Shown in pieces: positions 53,398-62,924 of a DNA stretch of 64,000 bases. The notes below the pieces were generated by a model. That model was not told the DNA's origin. It did no database searches and saw only the letters and a list, made by a program, of their open reading frames with translations. A program made the position numbers and the translations under genes. The first letter of the stretch is position 1; every line of letters starts with the position of its first letter. The stretch covers positions 434,001-498,000 of the forward strand of contig NZ_JAHKQJ010000010.1 of NCBI RefSeq assembly GCF_018861045.1, written 5' to 3'. The DNA comes from Octadecabacter sp. B2R22 (GTDB lineage: Bacteria; Pseudomonadota; Alphaproteobacteria; Rhodobacterales; Rhodobacteraceae).

Positions 53398-54621
53398 ATG
53401 CCGAATCCCCCACCTACAAAAGCCATCGTACCGAACATGATTGAACCCGACGGGGATGTAATCATGAACGCGCTGACTTTTGCGCGCAGCCATCTGGATA
53501 TGGAGGTTGCTTTTCTCGCGCGGATCGTTGGTGATGACCTCGTCTTTGAAACTGTCGTTGGCCCGGAAACCGAAAAGGTAATTGTGGTCGGGCAGTCCGT
53601 TCCAATGAAATCGACATTGTCTCAATACATTCTCGAAGGCCTCCTTCCTGAGCTGATTACGGACGTAAAAGACTTCCCCTTCATCCAAGACCTCGGTGTG
53701 CTGAAGACCATCAAAATTCAGTCCCATGTCGGCATCCCGATTTACGATTCTGAGGGGGCGATCTACGGGATGTTTAGCTGTGTTGATAGCCGGCCAAGGC
53801 CATCGTTAAACGCCCGAGATCTTAAGGTAATGCGGGCTTTTGCATCGCTTTCGGCAGATCAAATCATCCGGCGACTGGCTCAGGAAGAGGCTGCTGCATT
53901 GAAGCGAAAGGCAATCGAATCCGTCTTGGAAGGGCAATCGTTTGAGATTGCGTTGCAGCCTATCATGCGGTTGCAGGGGGATGGAACGGCGGGCTACGAG
54001 GCGCTTTGCCGGTTCTCTCCTGAACCGTATCGCGCTCCGAACTTATGGTTTGATGATGCCGCCGAAGCAGGGCTGCAGGTGACCTTGGAATTACTGGTCA
54101 TTGAGGCGGCCCTCGCTCTCCTGCCGCATCTGCCCCCCGAAAGCTATCTCGCGGTGAACTCGTCTCCCAATACGTTGGCGACAGGCAAAATTGCCAAACT
54201 ACTGGACGATGTTGATGGATCTCGGGTGTTGGTCGAAATAACCGAGCACGCCGAGATCGCGAACCTCGATCAGTTGCTTATGGCGATTGATCAATTGCGC
54301 GAACAGAACGTGCGGATTGCAGTGGATGACGCGGGTGCAGGGTATTCCGGCTTGCAACAGATCGTTCGGTTGCGGCCTGAGGTTATCAAACTGGATATGT
54401 CGCTGACACAGGACGTCGACAAAGACCTCGCGCGGCGGTCGCTGGCATCGGCGATGGTGCAGTTTGCCAAAGACACCAATGCACGGGTCGTGGCCGAGGG
54501 CATCGAAACCGAGGCCGAGATGAGAACCCTGAAACGGCTCGGGGTTGATATGGGGCAGGGGTATCATCTTGGTCGGCCAAAGCTGGCGGCGAATATGTTC
54601 GAGCTGGAACAGACGGCCTAA
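53398..54621 (+). CDS. GAF-EAL domain cyclic-di-GMP phosphodiesterase
   Basis: A 407-residue cytoplasmic protein. An N-terminal GAF sensor domain (about residues 15-160, with V-G-I-P-I-Y-D-S-E-G-A-I-Y-G-M-F) is followed by an EAL domain. The catalytic residues are all recognisable: E-A-L, the Asn in A-V-N-S-S-P, Glu in E-I-T-E, D-D in V-D-D-A-G-A-G-Y-S, Lys in I-K-L-D, Glu in A-E-G-I-E-T and Gln in G-Q-G-Y. The D-D-F-G-T-G loop reads D-D-A-G-A-G, a mild change. It probably cleaves c-di-GMP. ATG at 53398 with GAGG upstream; it stands alone. Confidence 0.88.
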   Translation: MPNPPPTKAIVPNMIEPDGDVIMNALTFARSHLDMEVAFLARIVGDDLVFETVVGPETEKVIVVGQSVPMKSTLSQYILEGLLPELITDVKDFPFIQDLGVLKTIKIQSHVGIPIYDSEGAIYGMFSCVDSRPRPSLNARDLKVMRAFASLSADQIIRRLAQEEAAALKRKAIESVLEGQSFEIALQPIMRLQGDGTAGYEALCRFSPEPYRAPNLWFDDAAEAGLQVTLELLVIEAALALLPHLPPESYLAVNSSPNTLATGKIAKLLDDVDGSRVLVEITEHAEIANLDQLLMAIDQLREQNVRIAVDDAGAGYSGLQQIVRLRPEVIKLDMSLTQDVDKDLARRSLASAMVQFAKDTNARVVAEGIETEAEMRTLKRLGVDMGQGYHLGRPKLAANMFELEQTA

Positions 54622-54643
54622 GTCTGCACAGGCCTGCGAAACG

Positions 54644-54675
54644 AAAAAGGGCGCGCCATTGGCACGCCCTTTGAA
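54644..54675. terminator. Bidirectional terminator between the EAL gene and rplY
   Basis: AAAGGGCG (54646-54653) pairs with CGCCCTTT (54665-54672); an inner GCC-GGC pair closes the loop. A and T runs on both sides serve both strands. Confidence 0.88.
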
Positions 54676-54701
54676 AGTCAGTTGGCCGTGTGGCCAACGT
54701 C

Positions 54702-55358
54702 TTATTCGTCGGAAGCTTCTGTTGTTGCTGGAACTTCGTCCGCTGCAACTTCTTCGCCTTCGTCCTCGTCGTCCTCAGCAGATGTAAGGCTCGCTGGGGC
54801 TTGAAGGTTCGCAATAACGAAATCACGATCGATTGTTGGTTTCGCGCCTTCAGGCAGCTTGATCGAAGAAATAGTGATCGTGTCACCAATTTCGAGACCG
54901 GTCAGGTCGACAGTCAGGCTTTCTGGGATGTCGCCAGCTGTCACAACCAATTCAACTTCGTTACGAACCGGGATCAGAACGCCGCCAGCTTTCAACGCAG
55001 GACATTCGTCTTCGTTGATGAATTCAACGCCGATGAACAGGTTGATTTTCGTTGTGCGCTTCAGGCGCATGAAGTCGAGGTGTGTTGGCAAATCTTTAAC
55101 AACGTGGCGCTGCACGTTACGGCAGATCACACGAACGTCGTCTTGTCCTTCAACCTTCAGGTTGAACAGTGTGGACAAGAAACGGCCTGCTTTCAGCTTC
55201 TTCAACAGTACGTTGAAGGGCACGTTGATTGCGATTGGGTCTTCACCACCACCGTAAACAACACCCGGGACGAGGCCGTCGCGGCGTGCTTGGCGCGCAG
55301 CGCCTTTACCTGTGTCAGTGCGAAGTGTTGCTTCAAAATCTGGAACTTGGCCAGCCAT
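54702..55358 (-). CDS. rplY: 50S ribosomal protein L25/general stress protein Ctc
   Basis: A 218-residue L25 of the long Ctc type. The N-terminal 5S-rRNA-binding domain begins with [18 protein letters not shown], typical of L25; a second beta domain follows (residues about 95-185), then an acidic Glu/Asp/Ala/Thr tail. ATG at 55358 (MAGQVPDF) has AGGAAG upstream; an in-frame start further up is not supported. A bidirectional terminator separates it from the EAL gene. Confidence 0.93.
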   Translation of the reverse strand: MAGQVPDFEATLRTDTGKGAARQARRDGLVPGVVYGGGEDPIAINVPFNVLLKKLKAGRFLSTLFNLKVEGQDDVRVICRNVQRHVVKDLPTHLDFMRLKRTTKINLFIGVEFINEDECPALKAGGVLIPVRNEVELVVTAGDIPESLTVDLTGLEIGDTITISSIKLPEGAKPTIDRDFVIANLQAPASLTSAEDDEDEGEEVAADEVPATTEASDE

Positions 55359-55501
55359 CTTGGTCTTCCTTTCAATTCGCGCGTCGCTCAACTCTGTTAG
55401 CGACCCACTTTTCCATGTCAGGAACCGTGCTGGTCCCTAGTGAAGTCGCGCGTATAGGGCAGGTTTGGCCTTTTGAAAAGGGGGATTCTTGCGCGGATGC
55501 G

Positions 55502-56665
55502 CTAGGCCCATTTGCCAGAAAAATCTTCCGGGACCAGGAGTATGTTTTTATCGACGGTCTTAATGTCGCGGTGTCCGCAAAATGCCATCGTCAGATCCAA
55601 CTCTTTGTGGATAACTTCAAGCGCCTTCGTTACACCTGCTTCGCCCATCGCGCCAAGCCCGTTGACGAACGCGCGACCAATATAGGTGCCCTTCGCACCA
55701 AGAGCGATCGCCTTCAACACGTCCTGACCCGAGCGGATACCACTGTCAAAGTGAACTTCGACGCGGTGCCCCACGGCGTCAACAATCTGTTCCAGCATAC
55801 GAATGGACGACAGTGCGCCATCCAGTTGGCGCCCGCCGTGATTGGACACGATAATCGCATCAACCCCAAGGTCGGCGGCCTTTTTGGCATCTTCGACGTC
55901 CAGAATACCTTTCAGGATCACCGGGCCATCCCACATCTTCATCAGTTCCGCGATGCGGTCCCAATCGAGAGATTGATCGAATGCAGTTGCGGTCCAGTCG
56001 GCCAGCGAAGAGGGGTCGCTAACGTCTTTGGCATGGCCGACGATATTGCCGAAAAAGCGGCGTTTGGTTTGCAGCATTTGCAAGCCCCAAGTCCATTTTG
56101 TCGCCAGATCAAGCATTGTCGGGATGGTGAATTTCGGCGGGGCCGTTAGCCCGTTCTTGAGGTCTTTGTGCCGCTGGCCGAGGATTTGCAGATCAAGGGT
56201 GATGACGATTGCCGAACATTTGGCCGCTTTGGCGCGATCGATCAACCGCTTCATAAAGTCGTTGTCCTTAATGGTGTAGACCTGAAACCAGAACGGTTTG
56301 GTCGTGTTCTCTGCAACGTCTTCGATGGAACAGATCGACATCGTCGACAATGTGAACGGAACGCCGAACTTCTCCGCGGCTTTCGCGGCTTTGATTTCAC
56401 CGTCGGCACATTGCATCCCCGTCAACCCGACGGGCGCGAGTGCGACGGGCATCGCAACGTCCTGTCCGATCATCTGGCTTGTGGTTGTGCGGTTGGCCAT
56501 GTCCACGGCGACGCGTTGGCGCAGGCGGATCTGCTCAAAGTCAGATGTGTTTTCGCGAAAGGTCTGCTCGGTCCATGACCCACTTTCGGCGTAGTCATAA
56601 AACATCTTCGGCGTGCGCCGTTTGTGCAGGCGTTTCAGGTCGTCGATTGTGGTAATGACAGGCAT
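55502..56665 (-). CDS. lldD: FMN-dependent alpha-hydroxy acid oxidase, L-lactate dehydrogenase type
   Basis: A 387-residue flavoprotein of the L-lactate dehydrogenase/glycolate oxidase family. The active-site His and Arg are in S-N-H-G-G-R-Q-L-D-G-A, the FMN region has A-P-V-G-L-T-G-M-Q-C, and the N terminus D-D-L-K-R-L-H-K-R-R is the lactate dehydrogenase group start. It passes electrons from L-lactate to quinone at the membrane. This could use the L-lactate made from fucose. A long dyad lies just upstream. Confidence 0.88.
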   Translation of the reverse strand: MPVITTIDDLKRLHKRRTPKMFYDYAESGSWTEQTFRENTSDFEQIRLRQRVAVDMANRTTTSQMIGQDVAMPVALAPVGLTGMQCADGEIKAAKAAEKFGVPFTLSTMSICSIEDVAENTTKPFWFQVYTIKDNDFMKRLIDRAKAAKCSAIVITLDLQILGQRHKDLKNGLTAPPKFTIPTMLDLATKWTWGLQMLQTKRRFFGNIVGHAKDVSDPSSLADWTATAFDQSLDWDRIAELMKMWDGPVILKGILDVEDAKKAADLGVDAIIVSNHGGRQLDGALSSIRMLEQIVDAVGHRVEVHFDSGIRSGQDVLKAIALGAKGTYIGRAFVNGLGAMGEAGVTKALEVIHKELDLTMAFCGHRDIKTVDKNILLVPEDFSGKWA

Positions 56666-56679
56666 GGCACGGGCTTTCA

Positions 56680-56712
56680 CTGATATTGGTTAGGTTCTTT
56701 TACCAATATCAG
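56680..56712. promoter_or_regulatory. 11-bp perfect inverted repeat upstream of lldD
   Basis: CTGATATTGGT (56680-56690) and ACCAATATCAG (56702-56712) are exact inverted arms with an 11-base spacer. The core TTGGT...ACCAA resembles FadR/PdhR/LldR half-sites, though those usually have a shorter spacer. It lies 15 bases before the lldD start and 34 after the trpA stop. It has no T run, so operator or leader hairpin is more likely than terminator. Confidence 0.6.
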
Positions 56713-56745
56713 CTTTTCGGCGCAAATGCTAAGTCCGCATCGCTG

Positions 56746-57537
56746 TTATGCAGCGTGCGCACCGTCCGATAGAGTTTTCACAAACGCCAAGACATCGGCC
56801 ACGGGTTCACCTGCGCCGATTTTTTCAACAATTGCCGAACCGACAACTGTGCCATCCGCGACGCCAGCGATATCTTTGGCTGTCTCGGGGGTGCGCACGC
56901 CAAACCCAACAATGACGGGCAGGTCGGTTGATGCCTTGATCCGGGCAACTTCGGGCGCAACATCAGAGGCTTGGGCCGCCGCCGCGCCTGTCGTTCCCGT
57001 GACGGACACATAATAAAGGAAACCGGATGTATTCTGGAGCACCTTGGGCAGGCGTTTTGCATCTGTCGTCGGTGTCGCAAGGCGAATGAAATTCAGACCG
57101 GCGGCCTGCGCAGGAATGCAAAGCTCTTCGTCTTCTTCGGGCGGTAAGTCGACGATGATCAGGCCATCGATACCAGCTTCTTTGGCTTGTTCCAAAAATA
57201 GATCAACGCCACGCGAATAGATCGGGTTGTAATAGCCCATCATCACAATCGGTGTGGTGTCGTCGGTCTTGCGCAACTCGGCCGCGATAGACAGCGTCTG
57301 GTCCAACGTCATGCCACCATCAAGGGCGCGTTGTCCTGCCAGTTGAATGGTCGCACCGTCTGCCATCGGGTCGGTGAAGGGTAGGCCCAGCTCGATGACA
57401 TCAACACCTGCAGCTGGCAGGCCTTTCACGATCTCGAGTGAGGTTTCGTAGTCAGGGTCGCCCGCCATCACATAAGCAACAAAGGCTTTCTTGCCGGCTG
57501 CACTGAGTTCGGCAAATTTGGCGTCAATTCTGCTCAT
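56746..57537 (-). CDS. trpA: Tryptophan synthase alpha chain
   Basis: A 263-residue TIM-barrel lyase that releases indole from indole-3-glycerol phosphate. The catalytic Glu lies in [15 protein letters not shown], the Asp in [11 protein letters not shown], and the phosphate loop in [11 protein letters not shown]. Full length. It is separated from trpB by about 8.6 kb and lies on the opposite strand, so subunit balance relies on separate control. Confidence 0.96.
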   Translation of the reverse strand: MSRIDAKFAELSAAGKKAFVAYVMAGDPDYETSLEIVKGLPAAGVDVIELGLPFTDPMADGATIQLAGQRALDGGMTLDQTLSIAAELRKTDDTTPIVMMGYYNPIYSRGVDLFLEQAKEAGIDGLIIVDLPPEEDEELCIPAQAAGLNFIRLATPTTDAKRLPKVLQNTSGFLYYVSVTGTTGAAAAQASDVAPEVARIKASTDLPVIVGFGVRTPETAKDIAGVADGTVVGSAIVEKIGAGEPVADVLAFVKTLSDGAHAA

Positions 57538-57713
57538 GGTCGTCCCCTGATCGTGGTGTCGTTTTTCCTTTAGCGGGTTTGCGCGAAAGGACGGGGGAAA
57601 TCAATGGGCGACATTCAACAGGGCCCAAACAAGGCGCGAATACAGATGGTTGCTTGCGATAGGTCGGGTCACGGCCTAGAAGCCCAAGAAACACGGGTTT
57701 AAGGAGCGATCTG

Positions 57714-58811
57714 ATGGGTTTTAAAATGGGTATCGTCGGCATGCCAAATGTCGGAAAGTCAACGCTTTTCAATGCGTTGACACGCACAGCGGCGGCACAG
57801 GCCGCTAATTTCCCGTTTTGTACAATTGAACCCAACGTCGGCGAGGTTGCCGTTCCCGACGCGCGCCTTGATAAATTGGCTGAAATTGCGACGTCCAAAT
57901 CGATCATTCCGACACGCATGACATTTGTTGATATTGCGGGCCTCGTGAAGGGCGCAAGCAAAGGCGAAGGCCTCGGCAACCAGTTCCTCGCCAACATTCG
58001 TGAAACAGATGCGATCGCTCATGTTCTGCGCTGCTTTGAGGACGGGGACGTTACACACGTTGACGGTCGCGTTGATCCGGTCGCGGATGCAGAGACCATC
58101 GAAACCGAGTTGATGCTCGCCGATCTTGAAAGCATCGAGAAGCGGTTGCAGAACCTTGTGCGCAAGGTAAAGGGCGGCGACAAAGACGCGGTTCAGCAAG
58201 TACGTCTGCTAGAGGCGGCAAAGGCGGCTTTGGAAGACGGCAAGCCAGCCCGCGTTCTGGAAATTGACGAAGACGACGTTAAGGCATGGAAAATGCTGCA
58301 GCTGTTGACGACAAAACCTGTTCTTTATGTCTGCAACGTCGGCGAGTCCGAAGCGTCAGAAGGGAATGCCCACTCTGCCGCCGTGGCTGAAATGGCCGCA
58401 TCGCAAGGCAACTCGCACGTTATTATCTCCGCTCAGATCGAAGAAGAAATCAGCCAGCTGGAAGACGACGAAGCACAAATGTTCCTTGAAGAAATGGGAC
58501 TGAACGAGGCCGGTCTGGATCGTTTGATCAAGGCAGGTTACGCGTTGCTGCACCTGGAAACCTATTTCACCGTCGGCCCGAAAGAAGCCCGCGCTTGGAC
58601 CATCAAAGAAGGCACATCAGCCCCGAAAGCGGCCGGCGTGATTCATGGTGATTTCGAGAAGGGCTTCATCCGCGCAGAGACTATCGCCTACGATGACTTT
58701 GTCACATTGGGCGGTGAACAAGCCGCGAAAGAGGCCGGGAAGATGCGTGCCGAGGGCAAGGGATACATCGTCAAAGACGGCGACGTCCTGCACTTCCTGT
58801 TTAACACCTAA
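57714..58811 (+). CDS. ychF: Redox-regulated ATPase YchF
   Basis: A 365-residue Obg-like P-loop protein that prefers ATP over GTP. The Walker A is [14 protein letters not shown]; the nucleotide specificity motif is N-V-G-E (in C-N-V-G-E-S) rather than N-K-x-D, typical of YchF; a helical domain follows, and a TGS domain ends the protein ([21 protein letters not shown]). Commonly beside pth and rplY. Confidence 0.96.
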   Translation: MGFKMGIVGMPNVGKSTLFNALTRTAAAQAANFPFCTIEPNVGEVAVPDARLDKLAEIATSKSIIPTRMTFVDIAGLVKGASKGEGLGNQFLANIRETDAIAHVLRCFEDGDVTHVDGRVDPVADAETIETELMLADLESIEKRLQNLVRKVKGGDKDAVQQVRLLEAAKAALEDGKPARVLEIDEDDVKAWKMLQLLTTKPVLYVCNVGESEASEGNAHSAAVAEMAASQGNSHVIISAQIEEEISQLEDDEAQMFLEEMGLNEAGLDRLIKAGYALLHLETYFTVGPKEARAWTIKEGTSAPKAAGVIHGDFEKGFIRAETIAYDDFVTLGGEQAAKEAGKMRAEGKGYIVKDGDVLHFLFNT

Positions 58812-59038
58812 AACAAACGTGACCTAATGCGGCGGAAGCCGGCTGAAGGGTGTCTTTACCGCCAAACATTTACCCGCGACGGACGCTTGTTTGGGCAGCG
58901 TGTTTGTACCTTAAGACGATGATAAGCAGGCATTATTCGCTATTTTCGTGCCGTTCCTGTTGTGGCAAGTCTTTCGATGTCCATAATATCGAAATTTCAG
59001 ACTTGCCCCCCATGGCCACTACAACTAAACGGGTCAAC

Positions 59039-59128
59039 GGAGACGTGGCCGAGTGGTCGAAGGCGCTCCCCTGCTAAGGGAGTAGGCCCGGAAGGGTCTC
59101 GAGGGTTCGAATCCCTTCGTCTCCGCCA
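59039..59128 (+). tRNA. tRNA-Ser(GCT)
   Basis: GGAGACG (59039-59045) pairs with CGTCTCC (59118-59124), then G and an encoded CCA. The D arm begins TGGCCGAGTGG. The anticodon stem CTCCC/GGGAG encloses CTGCTAA, anticodon GCT at 59073-59075, reading AGC and AGU. The long variable arm (TAGGCCCGGAAGGGTCTC) is the class II tRNA-Ser form, and GGTTCGAATCC is the T arm. The gap from ychF (58812-59038) shows nothing else. Confidence 0.97.
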
Positions 59129-59153
59129 CCACACCATTATTTCTAGTTTGATT

Positions 59154-59176
59154 GGGTCGCCTTGGGCGGCCCTTTT
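59154..59176 (+). terminator. Terminator of the tRNA-Ser gene
   Basis: GGGTCGCC (59154-59161) pairs with GGCGGCCC (59165-59172), one wobble, with a TTT run after. It lies 26 bases after the tRNA end. Confidence 0.8.
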
Positions 59177-59262
59177 GCCGGAGCGAATTGCTCGCAACAG
59201 CAAAAGTTCCTGCTTTCACCCTTTGGCGCCGCTTGGTGCGATACGTGCGGGGCTTGCAAGTC

Positions 59263-60249
59263 TCAGAACGTTTTACGCTCTCCGTCTCGTGCGGCCGCAT
59301 CGGCTGCGTCGGCCAGCATTTGTGCTTTTAGCCCGTCTTCGCCGGTTGGCGTCATCGGCACGTTCGACACGATGCTGGACACGAAATGTTCCATCTCAGC
59401 GCGGTAGGCGGCTGCGTAACGTTCCAGAAAGAAGGGCTGTGTTGCCGCAGTTTGGTGGCCTGCACCGGTTGCCAGTTGAACGGAGTTCTCGAGCATATTG
59501 TCCGCGCGCAGCATGCCTTTTGACCCGTGCACTTCGATCCGTTGATCGTAGCCATAGGTCGCACGGCGCGAATTGCTGATCTGGCACAGCTTACCGCTTG
59601 CGGTCTTTAGGGTCACAACCGCTGTGTCGAAGTCACCAGCATCGCCGATTGCAGGGTCAACAAGACAGGACGCTTCTGCGGTAAGTTCAACAGGTTCTTC
59701 GCCGAGTAAGAACCGCGCCATATCAAGGTCGTGAATCATCATATCGCGGAAAATTCCGCCAGATGTTTTGATGTAGCCGATGGGCGGCGGGGCAGGGTCG
59801 CGCGACAGGATCGTGACGATTTCCACATCCCCGATGACCTGATCGGCAATCTGTTTTTGCAAGTGGGCAAAGCTCGGGTCAAAGCGGCGATTGAAGGCCA
59901 CCATGAACGGCACGCCAGCGACCTCAACTGCGGCCAGGCATTCGCGAATGCGGTCCACGGACAGATCGACAGGTTTTTCGCAAAAGATCGCTTTGCCTTG
60001 TGCCGCGGCTTTGTGAATGAGGTCGTAGTGCGTGGTCGTCGGCGTGCCGATCACGACCGCATCAATGCTTGGGTCTTCCAACATCTCGTCGCTGGTCATG
60101 ACCTGTGCGCCCAATTGCCCTGCCAATGCGCTCGCCGCTTCTGGCAGGAAATCCGATACAGCAGCTGCCCGCGCGGTGTGCATTCCCGCAAGCGTGGCGC
60201 CGTGAACTTGGCCGATGCGGCCACATCCCAAAAGTCCGATATTGAGCAT
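59263..60249 (-). CDS. iolG: Inositol 2-dehydrogenase (Gfo/Idh/MocA family)
   Basis: A 328-residue NAD-dependent dehydrogenase that oxidises myo-inositol to scyllo-inosose. The Rossmann motif is G-L-L-G-C-G-R-I-G-Q-V-H-G, the family E-K-P motif is C-E-K-P-V-D-L-S, and a C-terminal alpha/beta sheet domain follows with D-x-x-x-H near M-I-H-D-L-D-M-A. It is last in the inositol operon, four bases after the aldolase gene, which fixes its role. Confidence 0.9.
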   Translation of the reverse strand: MLNIGLLGCGRIGQVHGATLAGMHTARAAAVSDFLPEAASALAGQLGAQVMTSDEMLEDPSIDAVVIGTPTTTHYDLIHKAAAQGKAIFCEKPVDLSVDRIRECLAAVEVAGVPFMVAFNRRFDPSFAHLQKQIADQVIGDVEIVTILSRDPAPPPIGYIKTSGGIFRDMMIHDLDMARFLLGEEPVELTAEASCLVDPAIGDAGDFDTAVVTLKTASGKLCQISNSRRATYGYDQRIEVHGSKGMLRADNMLENSVQLATGAGHQTAATQPFFLERYAAAYRAEMEHFVSSIVSNVPMTPTGEDGLKAQMLADAADAAARDGERKTF

Positions 60250-60252
60250 GAT

Positions 60253-61080
60253 TTATCCTTTTAGCGGGGCAAGAACGCGGCGCGTGGCTGCGATCATAGG
60301 TGTTTCTGTGTCTTTCAAGATCGATACACGATCAAACCGTTTAGGATCTGAGGCAACAGCGTCGCGTAGGGCCGCGCCGAATGCCATACGCAGTTCGGTG
60401 CCGATGTTGAATTTGCAGATGTTGGTGTTTCGGGCCAGTCGCGCGCGTTGTTCGACGGGCACGCCTGATCCGCCATGGATCACCAAAGGCACGTCCGTGA
60501 CGGCTTGGATTGCAGCGATGCGCGCTTCGTCCAGCCCGCCTTCTTTGTCTTCTTGAAGGTGTACGTTGCCAACCGAGATTGCCATTGCATCCACCCCTGT
60601 GAGACGCGCGAATTCGGCGGCCTCTGCAGGGTCGGTTCCGGCGGAGGCTTCGCCTGACGCGTAGCCCACGAACCCGATTTCACCTTCGCAGGAAATGCCT
60701 GCTGCATGGGCCATGTCAGCGATGCGTTTGGTTTCCTCGACATTTTCGGCGAATGGCTTACGCGACCCATCAAACATTAAGGACGTGAACCCAGAATCCA
60801 GTGCCTCGGCGCATTCATCATAGGTATAGCCGTGGTCCAGATGCGCCACGACAGGCACCGATGCGTTCTCGGCCAGATGGCGGAACATCTTTCCAAGAAC
60901 GGGCAGGGGCGTGTGTGCTCTGCATCCGGGGCCAGCCTGTAGAATGACAGGGCAGTTTTCAGCCTCCGCGGCATGCACAAAGGCACGCATGTCTTCCCAA
61001 CCGAGCGTAACGAGACCAGCAACCGCCGTTCCGTTCTTCAGCGCGGGCTGTAAGACATCCGCGAGTGTGACCAATGGCAT
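60253..61080 (-). CDS. Class II fructose-bisphosphate-type aldolase, probable IolJ-like
   Basis: A 275-residue class II aldolase. Zinc ligands are visible as H-L-D-H-G-Y-T in the middle and the later G-N-V-H and I-H-G-G-S-G-V. Class II aldolases of this size in iol operons split 6-phospho-5-dehydro-2-deoxy-gluconate into dihydroxyacetone phosphate and malonate semialdehyde. It lies between iolB and iolG, consistent with that step; a general fructose-bisphosphate role cannot be excluded. Confidence 0.85.
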   Translation of the reverse strand: MPLVTLADVLQPALKNGTAVAGLVTLGWEDMRAFVHAAEAENCPVILQAGPGCRAHTPLPVLGKMFRHLAENASVPVVAHLDHGYTYDECAEALDSGFTSLMFDGSRKPFAENVEETKRIADMAHAAGISCEGEIGFVGYASGEASAGTDPAEAAEFARLTGVDAMAISVGNVHLQEDKEGGLDEARIAAIQAVTDVPLVIHGGSGVPVEQRARLARNTNICKFNIGTELRMAFGAALRDAVASDPKRFDRVSILKDTETPMIAATRRVLAPLKG

Positions 61081-61089
61081 AGTGCGCTC

Positions 61090-61932
61090 CTATTTGAATT
61101 TTGCGATCATGTCTTTGATGCCGGGGATCGTTTCGACCTGATAGGCATGGCTGGGCTGGAAGAACTGCACGAGGCTGCGCTGTGACAACCCGCCAAGGAT
61201 CGTGAAATAATACATTTGATAGCCCGGCAGCACCGCGCAAGGGTGATAACCGCTGTCGAGGCAGATCGTTGAGCCATCCACGATGTGATAGGCGTCACCC
61301 GCCTTGCCGTCTTCGCGCTGCAACATCTGCACGCCTGACCCGTGGTTGGGTTTGAAACGGAAGTTGTAGGTTTCATCGTGGCGCGTTTCTTGCGGTAGAC
61401 GGTCTGTGTCGTGCTTATGGCTTGGGAAGCCGGACCATCCACCTTCGCCGACGGTGAACAACTCGGATACCAGTAGGCGACCAACCTTGTCGTGATACTT
61501 GGTACCAAGGATATGTTTGATCTTGCGGTGGGTCTTAGTGTCGTCGGATCCGTATTGGACCATGTCCAGTTCATCCGAACGCACGGCAAAGGCATCTAAC
61601 ACCTTGTCGTAGCGCGCACCGGCCACAAAAACCTCGGCTTCATCCGAGGTGCAGACGATTTCTGCTTTTGCGGCGGTGGGGACGTAGACGCCCTCTGGTT
61701 CACCGTCCCAAACGTCTTCGCCACGGCCGCCGATATCACCGGCTTTGAAGCCTTCGATGTCGATGTCGATGCTGCCCGTGGCAGGCACGATACAGGTCTC
61801 ATAGCCGGGCACTTCATATTCAAAGGCTTGCCCCTTTTTCAACTTCACGATGTTGAAATAGTTCAGCGGAACGGTGCTGTCGTCGATATCAACGATAGGT
61901 TTGTTGTGGTTGTCGAAGGGAGCAATATGCAT
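61090..61932 (-). CDS. iolB: 5-deoxy-glucuronate isomerase
   Basis: A 280-residue cupin-like isomerase of inositol breakdown. The metal-binding region has G-F-P-S-H-K-H-D (two His) and a later E-T-Y-N-F-R-F, with D-S-G-Y-H-P at the end, all typical of IolB. It acts on 5-deoxy-glucuronate from IolD and feeds IolC. The ATG at 61932 follows AAGGA; the frame upstream is an overlap with iolC and is not used. Confidence 0.93.
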   Translation of the reverse strand: MHIAPFDNHNKPIVDIDDSTVPLNYFNIVKLKKGQAFEYEVPGYETCIVPATGSIDIDIEGFKAGDIGGRGEDVWDGEPEGVYVPTAAKAEIVCTSDEAEVFVAGARYDKVLDAFAVRSDELDMVQYGSDDTKTHRKIKHILGTKYHDKVGRLLVSELFTVGEGGWSGFPSHKHDTDRLPQETRHDETYNFRFKPNHGSGVQMLQREDGKAGDAYHIVDGSTICLDSGYHPCAVLPGYQMYYFTILGGLSQRSLVQFFQPSHAYQVETIPGIKDMIAKFK

Positions 61933-61942
61933 GATCGTTCCT

Positions 61943-62923
61943 TTAGCGTTGAGTTGGGCCGGGGTGGGTGGCCAGAAAAGTTTCAAGCGTTTTGGTGTTT
62001 GCCATCGCAGGCGCACAGCCGGGCCGAGAGACGGTGACAGACGCGCAGGCAGAGCCACGCAGGAGAGATGTCTTGAGGTCGTGACCATCTGCGAGAGACG
62101 TCAAAAGGCCGGCCATAAAGCTATCACCAGCACCTGTCGGTTTGAGCGCCTCGACTGGGTAGATACCTGTGTGGATTTCTTGGCCCTCAGCAAAGGTGAT
62201 CGCCCCTTCGGGCCCCATTTTGTAAACAACAATCGCGGCGGTGCTTTGCGAAAGCTCACGCGCCTTTTCCAAGCCCTTGTCGATGGACCCCGCCATAAAG
62301 CCGAATTCTTCGTCATTGCCGACGATCATGTCGCATTGATCGGCCGCGCGGCTAAGGACATCTGCGGCAACTTCGGCAGAGGGCCATGAATAGGGGCGAT
62401 AATCGACATCGAAAATAATCGGCAGTCCGGCTTTCTTGGCCAGATCAAATGCACGGAAGGTCGCGCTGCGGGAAGGTTCTGCGGCCAGCACTGTCCCCGC
62501 CGTAATCAGCGCGCCGAAACGGGCGTAATCGACGGCTTCGACGTCTGCGTTGTTCATCTCGAAATCAGCGGCGCCGTTGCGGTAGATAACGGACTGGTGC
62601 CCCTCAAGACGGCTTTCGTAGACAGCGAGAGAGTTCCGAAACTCGCCGCCGACAGGGGTGACGTAGTCAGTGCCGACGCCGTAGCGCTTTAGTTGATTTA
62701 CACAGTAACGTCCGATGCTGTCGTCAGATACCCGCGTTACGATGGTTGCCTTTCCGCCCAGTTTGCAAATGCCCGCCGCCGTGTTGGCAGACGATCCGCC
62801 AAGACCTGCGTGAAAGGTTTCGGCGTCTTCTGTTGCCGTGCCTGCGGGCGTGAAGAAATCCATGCCTGCACGTCCGACGATCACGAAGTTATTGGCTTTG
62901 ATGCCTTTTAGCAGCGAACTCAT
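61943..62923 (-). CDS. iolC: 5-dehydro-2-deoxygluconokinase (PfkB family)
   Basis: A 326-residue ribokinase-family sugar kinase. It has the PfkB signatures G-G-S-S-A-N-T-A-A-G-I near the N terminus and P-T-G-A-G-D-S-F-M-A-G-L-L with the catalytic Asp near the end. In the iol pathway it phosphorylates 5-dehydro-2-deoxygluconate. The ATG at 62923 is chosen over the longer frame to 63055, which lies inside iolD. Confidence 0.92.
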   Translation of the reverse strand: MSSLLKGIKANNFVIVGRAGMDFFTPAGTATEDAETFHAGLGGSSANTAAGICKLGGKATIVTRVSDDSIGRYCVNQLKRYGVGTDYVTPVGGEFRNSLAVYESRLEGHQSVIYRNGAADFEMNNADVEAVDYARFGALITAGTVLAAEPSRSATFRAFDLAKKAGLPIIFDVDYRPYSWPSAEVAADVLSRAADQCDMIVGNDEEFGFMAGSIDKGLEKARELSQSTAAIVVYKMGPEGAITFAEGQEIHTGIYPVEALKPTGAGDSFMAGLLTSLADGHDLKTSLLRGSACASVTVSRPGCAPAMANTKTLETFLATHPGPTQR

Positions 62924-62924
62924 G

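Noticed and set aside
59039-59262. tRNA-Ser as an attachment site for an integrated element
   Set aside because: No integrase gene or duplicated tRNA 3' end was seen; only a terminator and the inositol operon follow.
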